In this document: piece by piece, positions 18,501 through 26,139 of the stretch
Layout of the letters: each line of letters opens with the position of its first letter
Numbering within the stretch: the first letter of the stretch is position 1
DNA from: Streptomyces odontomachi
GTDB lineage: Bacteria; Actinomycetota; Actinomycetes; Streptomycetales; Streptomycetaceae
NCBI RefSeq assembly: GCF_024435355.1
Contig: NZ_JAMJWG010000017.1
Span: 186,001 to 250,000 of the forward strand
DNA length: 64,000 bases
Direction: 5' to 3'
The notes under the pieces: generated by a model
What the model saw: only the letters and a program-made list of their open reading frames with translations
The model's database searches: none
Told to the model about the DNA's origin: nothing
Made by a program: the position numbers and the translations under genes

Positions 18501-18966
18501 CGTTGGCCGGCTTCACGTCCTGGTGCACCAGGTCTCTGCGATGGGCGTGCTCGAGCCCGCGGGCCGCCTGGACCGCCGTGTCGAGCACACGGGCGAGGGC
18601 CTGCCGGGCATCCCCGGCGTGGAGCCGCCCGTCGCCGATCCACTCGGCCAGGCTGCCGCCGTCGACGTACTCGGCGAACACCCGGGGGACACCGTCGATC
18701 ACCCGCACGTAATGGCAGACGCAGACGTTCGGATGGAGCCCGAGGGACACCCACGCCTCGGCCTCCCTGACGAACAGCTCCTGATCGCCGGGCCCGCGGA
18801 ACAGCTCGGGCCGCGAACTCTTCACCGCCATGTCGATGCCCCAGGCGAGATGCCGAACCCGGTGCACGACGCCCATCCCGCCCCGGCCCAGCTCCCCGAT
18901 CACCCGGTACCGGCCGTCGACGGTCTCGCCGGTCGCCCAAGCGGCCGGCGACGTAGGTGCGTTCAC
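15529..18966 (-). CDS. Serine/threonine protein kinase with TPR and WD40 repeat regions
   Basis: A 1145-residue kinase. The catalytic domain is residues 20-300: glycine loop GELGRGGMG (24-32), lysine K49 (AVKS), catalytic HQD (148-150, in place of the usual HRD), VKPANVLLD, and DFG at 168-170. Residues about 315-420 are TPR-like (LNNRGLSLLDLDRAADAEQA). From about 470 to the end are roughly a dozen WD40 repeats (such as GVLRLWDTATC, GTVQFWDLRAG, GSIRMWEVATG), which should form two propellers. No transmembrane segment is seen, so it is probably cytosolic and binds partners through its propellers. The TPR gene follows downstream. Confidence 0.92.
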   Translation of the reverse strand: MNAPTSPAAWATGETVDGRYRVIGELGRGGMGVVHRVRHLAWGIDMAVKSSRPELFRGPGDQELFVREAEAWVSLGLHPNVCVCHYVRVIDGVPRVFAEYVDGGSLAEWIGDGRLHAGDARQALARVLDTAVQAARGLEHAHRRDLVHQDVKPANVLLDGTGAAKITDFGLARSKATTTAPADPQATSDVSVLVPTGGMTVGYASPEQLAGEPVGRRSDVYSFAVSVLEMFTGGVRWAAGSVAGLALEELLADPSNPVAAPPEVVHLLRRCLRQQPAHRPASMADIADVLTEIYEQATGSAYPRPAPQEAELRADELNNRGLSLLDLDRAADAEQAFDQALAADPHHVGAVYNGGLFRWRTGAITDEELVARLAAIPRGSGASSWQVQLFLARVHLERGDLAAARDLLDALARERPDDTDVRAAQRVAASTAVADARRTGTRMFREPFALPFAPVELLARHEVMGYLPIRFTPDGRLALSGHWNGVLRLWDTATCAQRSAVEGHPTQVLGVDLTPDGSYALSTSRDGTVQFWDLRAGRCTRVIRSAARATGCPVRLSADGRIGVWQGVDGRVQVWEPRTGTCRWSLGARLEGGALDGSQYEVSADGRHVLTAEEDGARLWSVADGRCRVLAAGAATHALCFSPDGRTVAVAGKDRVIRVWNVGDGQQIRGLATLTGLTAAAGHLAFGDGGRLLLSGTTGDHTVQVWELRSGRCLRTFTAGAYGMHHVGFPDGGDRFGCSVGGHPELPMHRWRLPDTGYAAEPYVIKPRAYAEVSRLGGLVEELLADARHAMSNGHHRSALVLLTRAREVPGYERAPELLAAWHELGRSAHHVRLRSAWSRPLDAGRLSFGAITAIGVAAGVRLAVSGQSDGTVRVWDLDSGACTHILDDHPGRVGGVALSDDGRHVLCEGTKPLAVIRRRLADGECRRLTPDWDMSRTIGFTGDGRCAWFGGGDGVLRRWDLDGDRCVATITGNGPVNVISVSADGRLAAVGDSGGVVRLRDLGTGACLRTWTGPREPILSACLSADGRLAMSTHQVMSSGAGDEPIRLWDAGSGRAVREFAGHEGWVSAVRFTPDARFAFSAGHDGSIRMWEVATGRCLHVLEGHQQRIRHLELTPDLRNLVSAGDDGIRLWDLDWELAAEPTR

Positions 18967-19172
18967 TGCGACTCCCTAGCGTGATGGCGGCAGAAGCACG
19001 TCGGACGGGGAGTTCGTCGGCCCTGCCGGGCGCGCGCCCCCGCCAGTCCGCACGCCAGGGGCGGCGCCGGGGTTCCACCGCCGGCACACTACCCGCGCGG
19101 ATCCTTCGCGATCAGTTGCGGGGCCGGGTCGGAAGGCGACGGCCACGCACCACGGCATGCCGCTCGACGACG

Positions 19173-20405
19173 TCAACGACCGGGTTGGAACACCACCTCT
19201 TCCAGGTGGTCGAAGACCCCGTGGGCGAAGTTGCGCAGGAGTTCCACGCCGCTGCCGTTCGCGCCGGGGTCGGGGCCCAGCGTCCAGTCGAAGCCCGCCG
19301 ATCCGCAGTCGTCGTCGTACACGCACGTCGCGTACTGGTTCCACTGGTTGAGCATGAACCCCCAGCTGGCCCCGGTGGCGGTCAGCCTGTCGAGGGCCGC
19401 CTCGTCCTCGTCCAGCGTCTCGTCCGTGTAGCTGCCCTCGGTGTTGTTGGTCTCGTTGACCACGACGGGGTAGTCGTGCTCCTGCTGATGTTCGGCGGCC
19501 GCGTCCGCGCAGTCCTCTGCGTCAAGGCCGTTGCAGTGCAGCAGCGCGAGATCAGCGGCGTCCGCGACCGCACCGTCCGGCCACGATCCGTCCCCGAACC
19601 GGGACGCGCTCACCGCCAGCCGGAAGTCGGCGTCGTCGAACCGCGACTGCGCGAGCCGGATCAGCTCCGCCATGCCCTTGTCCGAGTGGATGATCTCGTG
19701 GTCGTAGGAGTCGTCGTCGTTGTACTCGTTCGCGATCTCGATGATCACGTTCCGGTAGTCGTGCTCGATCAGCCAGTCCGTCGCGTTGGTCACCGCCCGC
19801 CGCACCGCGTCGTCGTCTTCGAGCACCTGGTCCTGCTGGAAGTAGAAGAAGCCGAGCACCACGACCATGTTCCGCTGCGCGTGGGCCTCGATCACCTGCG
19901 CCGCCCGGTCCATCCACTCCGGACGCAGGGACCCGTCGCTGTTGAACGCGGGGTTCTGCACACCGCCGAACCCGGCGTTGCCGCCCTGGAGGTTGACGTC
20001 GGTGGCGAGCAGTCCGTGCTGCCGGTAGGAGTCCAGGTTCGAGATGAACTCGTCCGTGTTGGACTGTGCGGTGAAGTCCGGGTCGTGGTCGAGGATCCTG
20101 CCGCTCTCGTCGTCGAAGACGCCGTTGGCGGCGCGCAGGTTCGGCAGCGTGCCGCGCACCTGATCGCTGAACCCGTCACCCTGCCAGCCGGGCGTGTAGG
20201 TCAGCTCCCAGTCGCCGTCGCCCTGCTGCACGTAGAACTTGTCGGGCTGGTAGTCCGACCCGAGCAGATGACCCGGCAGGATGTGCAGCGAGCCTGCTGC
20301 ACCCTGCGCCGGGGGAGCACCCAGCGAGGCCGCCGCCAGGACGGCGGCGGCGAGCATGACGACGGTCCGACCCCACGACATGATGCGATGTCCGCGTGAT
20401 GACAC
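19173..20405 (-). CDS. Secreted clan GH-A glycoside hydrolase (GH5-like)
   Basis: A 410-residue secreted TIM-barrel hydrolase. The signal peptide ends near residue 36 (AAASLGAPPAQGAAG). The acid/base is probably E227 in IIEIANEYN and the nucleophile E318 in VVVNETNN, the beta-4/beta-7 glutamates of clan A. A Cys pair near the C-terminus (CVYDDDCGS) suggests a disulphide. GTG 20405 is preceded by GGGAG at 9-10 bases; ATG 20381 is an alternative that keeps the signal peptide. The substrate cannot be told; the family assignment is from the catalytic motifs rather than full-length similarity. Confidence 0.75.
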   Translation of the reverse strand: MSSRGHRIMSWGRTVVMLAAAVLAAASLGAPPAQGAAGSLHILPGHLLGSDYQPDKFYVQQGDGDWELTYTPGWQGDGFSDQVRGTLPNLRAANGVFDDESGRILDHDPDFTAQSNTDEFISNLDSYRQHGLLATDVNLQGGNAGFGGVQNPAFNSDGSLRPEWMDRAAQVIEAHAQRNMVVVLGFFYFQQDQVLEDDDAVRRAVTNATDWLIEHDYRNVIIEIANEYNDDDSYDHEIIHSDKGMAELIRLAQSRFDDADFRLAVSASRFGDGSWPDGAVADAADLALLHCNGLDAEDCADAAAEHQQEHDYPVVVNETNNTEGSYTDETLDEDEAALDRLTATGASWGFMLNQWNQYATCVYDDDCGSAGFDWTLGPDPGANGSGVELLRNFAHGVFDHLEEVVFQPGR

Positions 20406-20640
20406 CTGAAGCAGCTCCCGCCGGTGAAGGCCCCTGTCGGATGACGGGGCGGATCGCGCGAAGCTACCCGTCCGGGACGGGGACCTCTCCCGAGCCGAGC
20501 CCGGCAGGCCGGGAGGGCGGGAGGGCGGGCGCCTCGACGATCGTCAGTTCGGAGGGGATGCCGGTCGGCAGCCTGGGTAGGCGCGTGCTTGCCGGACGAC
20601 GGTCCGGGTGACGACAAGGCCGACCGACCAGGAGGGGCGC

Positions 20641-21486
20641 ATGATGACGACGACAACGGCGCAGACCGCCGAGCAGGCGGTGGACGTTCCGAAGATCGCG
20701 GACCCTTCCAAGGTCGCGCCGAAGGACGCGCGGGAGTTGTCGAAGACGTTCTTCGACCGGTTGGCGGCGCTGGAGGAGGGCACGCCGGAGTACCAGTACG
20801 CGCGCAACACGCTGATCGAGATGAACATGTCCCTCGTCCGCTATGCGGCCGGCCGGTTCCGCAGCAGGGGACCGGAGGAGATGGAGGACATCGTCCAGGT
20901 CGGCATGGTCGGGCTGATCAAGGCCATCGACCGGTTCGAGCTGTCCCGCCAGGTCGAGTTCACCACCTTCGCCATCCCCTACATCGTCGGCGAGATCAAG
21001 CGGTTCTTCCGTGACACGTCCTGGGCCGTGCACGTCCCGCGCCGGCTCCAGGAAGCCCGCGTCCAGCTCGCCCACGCCAACGAGGAGCTGCGCAGCCGGC
21101 TGGGCCGGGCCCCGACGACCGAGGAACTCGCCGAGCTGATGAGCCTTCCCGAGGAAGAGGTCGTCGAGGCCCAGCTCGCCTCCAACGGCTACCAGTCGTC
21201 CTCCCTGGACGCGGCGCTCAACGGCAGCGAGGACGGCGAGGCCGCGCTCGCCGACGTCATCGGCGACGAGGACGCCGCCCTCGGCCTGGTCGAGGACTTC
21301 CACGCCCTCGCCCCGATGATCGCCGAACTCGAGGAACGCGACCGCAGGATCATCCACTGGCGCTTCGTCGAGGAACTCACCCAGGCCGAGATCGGCGAAC
21401 GTCTCGGCGTCTCCCAGATGCACGTCTCGCGACTGATCTCCCGCCTCCTGGCCCGCCTGCGCGAGGGCATGCTCAGCACCGGCTGA
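20641..21486 (+). CDS. RNA polymerase sigma factor, SigB/SigF type
   Basis: A 281-residue group 3 sigma-70 factor. Region 2 spans about 55-125 (DIVQVGMVGLIKAIDRFE, then FTTFAIPYIVGEIKRFFRD). Region 3 spans about 130-185 (VPRRLQEARV.. GRAPTTEELAE). Region 4, with its helix-turn-helix, is the C-terminus (LTQAEIGERLGVSQMHVSRL). This is the stress/sporulation sigma family of Streptomyces, normally held by an anti-sigma kinase; no anti-sigma or anti-anti-sigma gene is adjacent here. ATG 20641 (or the following ATG) has AGGAGGGG directly upstream, better supported than GTG 20608. Confidence 0.93.
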   Translation: MMTTTTAQTAEQAVDVPKIADPSKVAPKDARELSKTFFDRLAALEEGTPEYQYARNTLIEMNMSLVRYAAGRFRSRGPEEMEDIVQVGMVGLIKAIDRFELSRQVEFTTFAIPYIVGEIKRFFRDTSWAVHVPRRLQEARVQLAHANEELRSRLGRAPTTEELAELMSLPEEEVVEAQLASNGYQSSSLDAALNGSEDGEAALADVIGDEDAALGLVEDFHALAPMIAELEERDRRIIHWRFVEELTQAEIGERLGVSQMHVSRLISRLLARLREGMLSTG

Positions 21487-21513
21487 CGGTCGGGGCCGGC
21501 AGCCGGACGGTGC

Positions 21514-22302
21514 CTACCGGCGGTCCACCGCAGGCACCGGACGCTCGGCCTCTTCCCCTTGGGCGGGCTTCGCCAGCTCCGCGTTGAACTGGGCCCCGAC
21601 CAGGAGCGCCAGGTTGGCCAGCCACAGCCAGATCAGGAAGACCACGACACCGGCCAGCGAGCCGTACAGGCGGTGGTAGCTGCTGACATGGGAGGTGTAG
21701 GCGGCGAACCCGAGGGAGACCGCCAGCACGAGCACCACCGCCAGCGCACCACCTGGCGCCATCTTCCCGACCGGGCGGGAGGGCGGGGGCCCCGAGCGGT
21801 ACAGGACGAGCACCAGGGCGACGGCGACCACGGCCACGACCAGCCACCGCAGTGCGTCCCAGGCGACCTGCGGCCCGGTACCCAGGTGCAGCGCCCGGGC
21901 CAGGCGCCGCGTCAGGCTGCCGGTGAGCAACAACGCGAGGGTGGTCGTCAGGAGCAGGGAGATCAGGACGAGGGCCGTGGCGATGATGCGCGGAGCGGTA
22001 CGCCAGACCGGCCGTTGCGCACTGGTGCGGTGCATGGCGTGCAGCGCCCGGCGGAAGACGCTCAGATAGCTGGAACCCGACCACAGGGCCCCCGAACCGC
22101 CCAGGAAGATCAGCGTCCATGCCGTCGACGACTGCCCCGACAACTGACGCAGCGTGCTGCGCAGCAGGGCGCGGGACGCGACCGGGGCGGCCTGCGCCAT
22201 CCGGTCGATGACCTCCGGCTTGGCCGTCGGCATGGTCACGCCCAGGATCGAGAGGATCACCAGCAGGACCGGAAACAGGGCCAGGACGGCGTAATACGTC
22301 AA
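21514..22302 (-). CDS. YihY/BrkB-family inner-membrane protein, 5' end abnormal
   Basis: A YihY/BrkB-family membrane protein with about six hydrophobic segments, including LALFPVLLVILSILGV near the start and GVVVFLIWLWLANLALLVGAQ near the end. The first available start in frame is TTG 22302, yet family-like sequence continues upstream: the codons before it read ALRRTPVAVWNDDVTDWAAA, and a WW pair lies at 22366-22371. That frame stays open to a stop near 22440 with no ATG, GTG or TTG. Either the gene has lost its start through an indel, uses a rare start, or the read has an error. A GTG and an ATG pair lie just upstream in the next frame. Confidence 0.75.
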   Translation of the reverse strand: MTYYAVLALFPVLLVILSILGVTMPTAKPEVIDRMAQAAPVASRALLRSTLRQLSGQSSTAWTLIFLGGSGALWSGSSYLSVFRRALHAMHRTSAQRPVWRTAPRIIATALVLISLLLTTTLALLLTGSLTRRLARALHLGTGPQVAWDALRWLVVAVVAVALVLVLYRSGPPPSRPVGKMAPGGALAVVLVLAVSLGFAAYTSHVSSYHRLYGSLAGVVVFLIWLWLANLALLVGAQFNAELAKPAQGEEAERPVPAVDRR

Positions 22303-22644
22303 CGCGGCGGCCCAGTCCGTGACGTCGTCGTTCCAGACCGCGACCGGAGTGCGGCGCAGCGCCCTCCACCACCCGACCGTGTGCTGGTCTGCATCATCCG
22401 TGCGGCGGATGGTCTCACCCCCGGTTCCGGCCTTTTCCTGAGCTCAGAACCGATACCCGCTGAGGCAGGCGGCATGTGGGGAGCGACGGTCCGGTTCCCG
22501 GCCGCGGGCGACCGGGGGACGGCAGCGCGCCGAGCCCCCGGTGCGCGGCGCTACGGGGAGACCGTGCCGGGCCGGAGCGTGCGGTGGGTCGTGTGCTCCC
22601 ACGCGTCGGCCAGCCGCAACAGCGCCGACTCGTCCGCCCGCCTG

Positions 22645-23700
22645 TCAGGGAGTCTTGAAGCTCACGAGCCAGGCGTCGTGGTCCGTGTGGCTCATGCCGA
22701 TGCTCTGACCGGACTGGAAGGCGAGGTCATTGGTGGCCGTCACGTGCTGCACGTCGCCGTCGCCCTTGCGGTACCACCCGGACGGAACGCAGTTCTGGAC
22801 GTTGGGGGACCCGCCGTACTTGAGGTTGAGATCGCCGGCGACGACGCTCGGATGGGCCCCCGCCTGTGCTCGGATCCCCGGCACGATGCTGCTCATCAGG
22901 GACACGCACTGGTTGAAGGCCACCGTCGAGTTCGAACTCGTCAGATGCGTGGTGCACCCGTAGAAGTCGCCGATGGCGTAGGTGCACGCCCACGACCGTT
23001 CCTCTTTCGAGGTGGTGTCCTGGGTGGGGGACCCCGCCGTGCTGTCGGGGTAGGCACCGCCGTAGACGTCGACACCGGACCAGTCGGCCGCGGGTACGTG
23101 TCCCAGGATGCCGTTGCCGTACTCGTCGCCGTTCTTGCAGTGGTAGGCGCCGCCGGTGCTGCGGTCGCCCGCGGCCCTGAACGTCCAGAACACCCAGTCA
23201 CCGGCGGGCCAGGCCGAGGTCATGGCGTTCAGGAGCGAACCGCTGACGTCTGCCTTGCAGATCTCGTTGAGCGTGACGAGATCGGGGGCCTTGGAGGTGA
23301 TGACCCCGGCCGCCTCGGGTACCGACTGGCCGTTCTCGTAGCAGCCGGCGTAACCGCTGTTGCAGAGGTTCATCTGCAACTCCCGGAACGGATAGCCGCT
23401 GGGCAGCGCCTGCGCCTTCGCGGCCGCCCCGCCGACCGGGTCCGCCGACGCACGTCGGGCGCCCGCGCAGGTGCCCGAGCCGCGGTCGCAGGTCACCTGG
23501 CCCGAGGCCGGCACGGATAACCGTACGGTGGTGCTCTGTGCGGGAGCCGGCACCGCGGCAGGTGCCGGCTGCGGAGCCGCCATCCCCGTGCCGGTGAACA
23601 GGGCGACCGCCAGGCCGGCGGTGGACGTACCGACGACCAGCCGCCTTCGCAGGTCCGCGTGGAAACCGGCCGCACGGGGACCCTCGGATCGTTCGCGCAC
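22645..23700 (-). CDS. Secreted endonuclease/exonuclease/phosphatase-fold protein
   Basis: A 351-residue protein with an N-terminal Arg-rich region and hydrophobic signal segment (about 19-50), then a metal-dependent EEP hydrolase domain from about 105. Visible EEP motifs are the metal-binding Glu in LVTLNEICKAD, the AGDLNLKYG catalytic strand-loop, and the terminal SHTDHDAWLVSF, equivalent to the SDH motif. Six or more Cys in the mature part fit an extracellular enzyme. Substrate (nucleic acid or phosphoester) is unknown. The start is GTG 23700; tandem 10-base repeats lie directly upstream. Confidence 0.85.
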   Translation of the reverse strand: MRERSEGPRAAGFHADLRRRLVVGTSTAGLAVALFTGTGMAAPQPAPAAVPAPAQSTTVRLSVPASGQVTCDRGSGTCAGARRASADPVGGAAAKAQALPSGYPFRELQMNLCNSGYAGCYENGQSVPEAAGVITSKAPDLVTLNEICKADVSGSLLNAMTSAWPAGDWVFWTFRAAGDRSTGGAYHCKNGDEYGNGILGHVPAADWSGVDVYGGAYPDSTAGSPTQDTTSKEERSWACTYAIGDFYGCTTHLTSSNSTVAFNQCVSLMSSIVPGIRAQAGAHPSVVAGDLNLKYGGSPNVQNCVPSGWYRKGDGDVQHVTATNDLAFQSGQSIGMSHTDHDAWLVSFKTP

Positions 23701-23710
23701 GATGCCTCCC

Positions 23711-23740
23711 TCAGGTGATCTCAGGTGATCTCAAGTGATC
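23711..23740. repeat. Three tandem 10-base repeats ahead of the secreted EEP gene
   Basis: TCAGGTGATC (23711-23720), TCAGGTGATC (23721-23730) and TCAAGTGATC (23731-23740) follow without gaps, 11 bases before the GTG of the minus-strand gene. They may bind a regulator or overlap the leader; on the minus strand they read GATCACCTGA-type units. Confidence 0.6.
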
Positions 23741-23820
23741 GCGGAATACGCGGTCCGGATTATGCCGCGCTCCGCCGGAGGCCGTGCGGTTTCCCTGGAG
23801 GCGAGGGCTGCCCACGACAC

Positions 23821-23865
23821 GCCGACGCCCTGCCTCCGGTACGGAACCGGACGCAGGGCGTCGGC
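23821..23865 (-). terminator. Strong hairpin terminator for the XRE/DUF397 pair
   Basis: GCCGACGCCCTGC (23821-23833) pairs perfectly with GCAGGGCGTCGGC (23853-23865). An inner TCCGGT/ACCGGA stem extends the structure. It lies 16 bases beyond the stop of the DUF397 gene. There is no T-run, as usual for Streptomyces terminators. Confidence 0.65.
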
Positions 23866-23880
23866 GCGCGCTGCCGTACG

Positions 23881-24087
23881 TCAGCGATCGGCGGCGTACG
23901 AGACGAAGGTGGCCCACTCTCTCGGGCCGAAGGCGAGTTGGGGGCCCTGCTTGTTCTTCGAGTCTCGGACGTGGGTGGCCTCGTGCGTGAAGGCGACCTC
24001 CACGCATTCCGGGCCATCACTGGTGCTGTAACTGCTCTTGTACCACTCCAGCTCGGAATCGTTCCCGGCCGAGGGGTTGGTCATCAT
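23881..24087 (-). CDS. DUF397 domain protein
   Basis: A 68-residue DUF397 protein. The family pattern is clear: LEWYKSSYSTSDGPECVEV, then HVRDSKNKQGPQLAF and WATFVSYA. These small proteins are abundant in Streptomyces and are almost always encoded after an XRE regulator of the Scr1/WhiJ type; the pairs have been linked to development and antibiotic production and proposed to act like antitoxin systems. The ATGATG start overlaps the stop of the upstream regulator gene, so translation is coupled. Confidence 0.93.
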   Translation of the reverse strand: MMTNPSAGNDSELEWYKSSYSTSDGPECVEVAFTHEATHVRDSKNKQGPQLAFGPREWATFVSYAADR

Positions 24088-24905
24088 GTCTCTCCCAGCA
24101 CTTTTTCGATGAAGGCAAGCGATTCACGGGGCGTGAGGGCCTGGGCCCGGATGATGCCGTAGCGGACCTCAAGGACCTGGATCTCCTTGGGGTGGGAGAT
24201 GAGGCGGTTGGTGAGCTGCATTTCCGTGTGCGCCACTGTGTCCCCGCTCTCAAGCCGCAGCAGCTGGAGCGATCCGTTGAGACCGGCGTGATCCTCGCAG
24301 TTCGTGGGCATGACCTGGATCTCCACGTTCCGTTGCCGTCCGATCTCCAACAGCCGTTCGAGCTGCTCGCGCATCACCATTCTGCCCCCGAGAGGACGGC
24401 GCAGAGTCACCTCTTCCAGGACGAATCCGAAGATGGACCCAGGCCTGCGCTCGAAGACTTTCTGTCGAGCGAGCCGTGCTGAGGTGAGCCGTTCCAGGAC
24501 CTCGTCGCTGAGGACTGGTCGGTGCGTCCGATACAACACCCGCGTGTACTCCGGTGTCTGCAACAACCCGTGAACGACAGAGTTGGCATAGGCGCACAAC
24601 TCGACGGCCTCGCCCTCCAGGTTGGCCAGATCCCGAACCTTCTTCGGATACCGTGCCTGCTCCACGTCCTCCCTGAGCGCGATGATCACCCCACCGGCGT
24701 CCAGCACCCGCTCCGCCTGCTCAAGGAACTGTTCCTTCGGCGCCCTCCGCCCCTGCTCCACCGAGGACACCTGCTCCTCGCTGTACCCGATCTCCTTGCC
24801 GAACTGCGCCTGGGTGAGCCCCTTCCGCTCCCGGCACTTCTTGATGACCTTGCCGACCATCCGCAGGACCGCCGCCGACTCCTCGTCGTCGCCGCTCGTT
24901 TCCAT
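24084..24905 (-). CDS. XRE-family regulator with DUF5753 (Scr1/WhiJ type)
   Basis: A 273-residue regulator. An N-terminal helix-turn-helix (about 20-75: KGLTQAQFGKEIGYSEEQVSSVEQG) is followed by the DUF5753 domain (about 95-270), with YANSVVHGLLQTPEYTRVL and RPLGGRMVMREQLERLL as landmarks. It is paired with the DUF397 gene at 23881. Start chosen at ATG 24905 (METSGDDEES), just before the HTH; an Arg-rich upstream extension to 25007 is open but unlikely. Confidence 0.9.
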   Translation of the reverse strand: METSGDDEESAAVLRMVGKVIKKCRERKGLTQAQFGKEIGYSEEQVSSVEQGRRAPKEQFLEQAERVLDAGGVIIALREDVEQARYPKKVRDLANLEGEAVELCAYANSVVHGLLQTPEYTRVLYRTHRPVLSDEVLERLTSARLARQKVFERRPGSIFGFVLEEVTLRRPLGGRMVMREQLERLLEIGRQRNVEIQVMPTNCEDHAGLNGSLQLLRLESGDTVAHTEMQLTNRLISHPKEIQVLEVRYGIIRAQALTPRESLAFIEKVLGET

Positions 24906-25244
24906 CCCGTCGCCGACAACCGGCTCCCGTTCCCGTCCCGTTGCGCCCACGATCCACCGCCTCCGTGTGTTGTCTGAGCACAACGCCCCGCGGGTCCGCC
25001 GGGTCACGTGTCGCCGCCCGTACAGAACCGGGCGCCATCCGGACAGTGACTCTGCGTACTCCAGTAGTTACCTCGCGGCGTAGTGGCGGCTGGACAACGT
25101 ACGCCGGCGATGTGGTCGGGAGCGTCTCGGCCGGCCCGGCAGGCATCATCGTGCCCGTGGCCGGGTACTCGACGACTCCGAAGACCGTGCCTCATCAGGC
25201 GCCAGTGCCCCCGGTCGGTGACCGCCCCCTGCGAGAGGTCTCTC
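24906..25244. other. Divergent intergenic region between the XRE regulator and a membrane-protein gene
   Basis: About 340 bases that must hold the promoters of both flanking genes. No small gene, tandem repeat or clear consensus promoter seen. Open frames here are shadows. Confidence 0.5.
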
Positions 25245-25733
25245 ATGCTGAGGATGGAAGGAAACCGGGCCCTGGTCCTCCGTGCGGGAGCACGTGGCCT
25301 GGTCGCCGCCATGGCGATGACGGGCAGCCGCACCGTGACAGCCGCTCTCGCGCCGGAGGAACGGACGCCGCCCCAGGCGATCGTGGAGGAACATGCGCCC
25401 GTCGCCGTCCACCGGCTGACCGCCTACCAGCGGCAGGCGATCACGGAGCTGCTCCACTGGGCGTACGGCGCCGGCGGCGGACTCGTTTTCGGTCTGTTGC
25501 CGCGCCGGATCCGGGGCCTGCCGGGTACCGGCGTGGTCTACGGACTGGTGATCTGGCTGGCGTTCGAGGCGGGGATCGCCCCACTTCTGAAGATCGAGCA
25601 GGTGAAAGAGCGGCCCGTGCTCTGGCGCACCGCGGTGGCGCTGGACCATGTGCTGTACGGCGTGGTGGTGGCGGGTCGGCTGGCACCGGAGCCGGCGGTG
25701 CGCGTTCCTCGCGAACATCAGGGCCACCGCTGA
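25245..25733 (+). CDS. Small predicted membrane protein, function unknown
   Basis: A 162-residue protein with two or three hydrophobic stretches (GARGLVAAMAMTG near the start; AYGAGGGLVFGLLP and VVYGLVIWLAFEAGIAPLL in the middle; DHVLYGVVVAGRL near the end). The layout (helix, cytosolic loop with QAITELLHW, glycine-rich helix, then a last helix) resembles small DUF1440/DUF6789-like membrane proteins, but this is a loose match. ATG 25245 is preceded by GAGAGG. Monocistronic; no functional neighbour. Confidence 0.65.
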   Translation: MLRMEGNRALVLRAGARGLVAAMAMTGSRTVTAALAPEERTPPQAIVEEHAPVAVHRLTAYQRQAITELLHWAYGAGGGLVFGLLPRRIRGLPGTGVVYGLVIWLAFEAGIAPLLKIEQVKERPVLWRTAVALDHVLYGVVVAGRLAPEPAVRVPREHQGHR

Positions 25734-26139
25734 CCGGAAATACCCGGGCCATCGCTGACGGTGACTGCCCGGTCACTCAGTGCGTCCGGGCGATCGGGTA
25801 TCCGGTCAGCATCGTGATGGTCGAAGAGCCTGGCGGGTGCCCTTGCGGCGCAAAGGGAAACGGGCCGTGGGGGCGCCCCCCTCGGCCGGTGACCCGACCG
25901 CTCCCACGACCGGCTGTCCCAGGTCGTTGACCAGTACAAACGTCGGCGTGGACGGGCGATGCCAACGTCCCGGTAGCGCCCAGCCGACGTCGCGGTGAAC
26001 GGAAAAGCGGCTGGTTCGACAGCCGCGTAACAGCGGGCAACGCCCCCCAGGGGACGTGGGTCGAACGGGGTGCTCGGCACGGTGTGCCCCCACGCGGGGC
26101 CGCACGTGCCGCGTTCCCACGTCCTGATGGAGAGAAGAC
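25734..26139. other. 406-base intergenic region with a small hairpin
   Basis: No gene supported. GCGGCTG (26007-26013) and CAGCCGC (26020-26026) form a 7-bp stem with a 6-base loop. CCCTTGCGGCGCAAAGGG (about 25840-25857) is an imperfect inverted repeat that might end the upstream transcript. A weak promoter for the 26140 gene must lie here. Confidence 0.45.

Noticed and set aside
20560..20600. GGGTAG near 20571 as a SigB-type -10 box for the sigma gene
   Set aside because: No GTTT-like -35 box at the right distance (the nearest GTTC is about 24 bases away).
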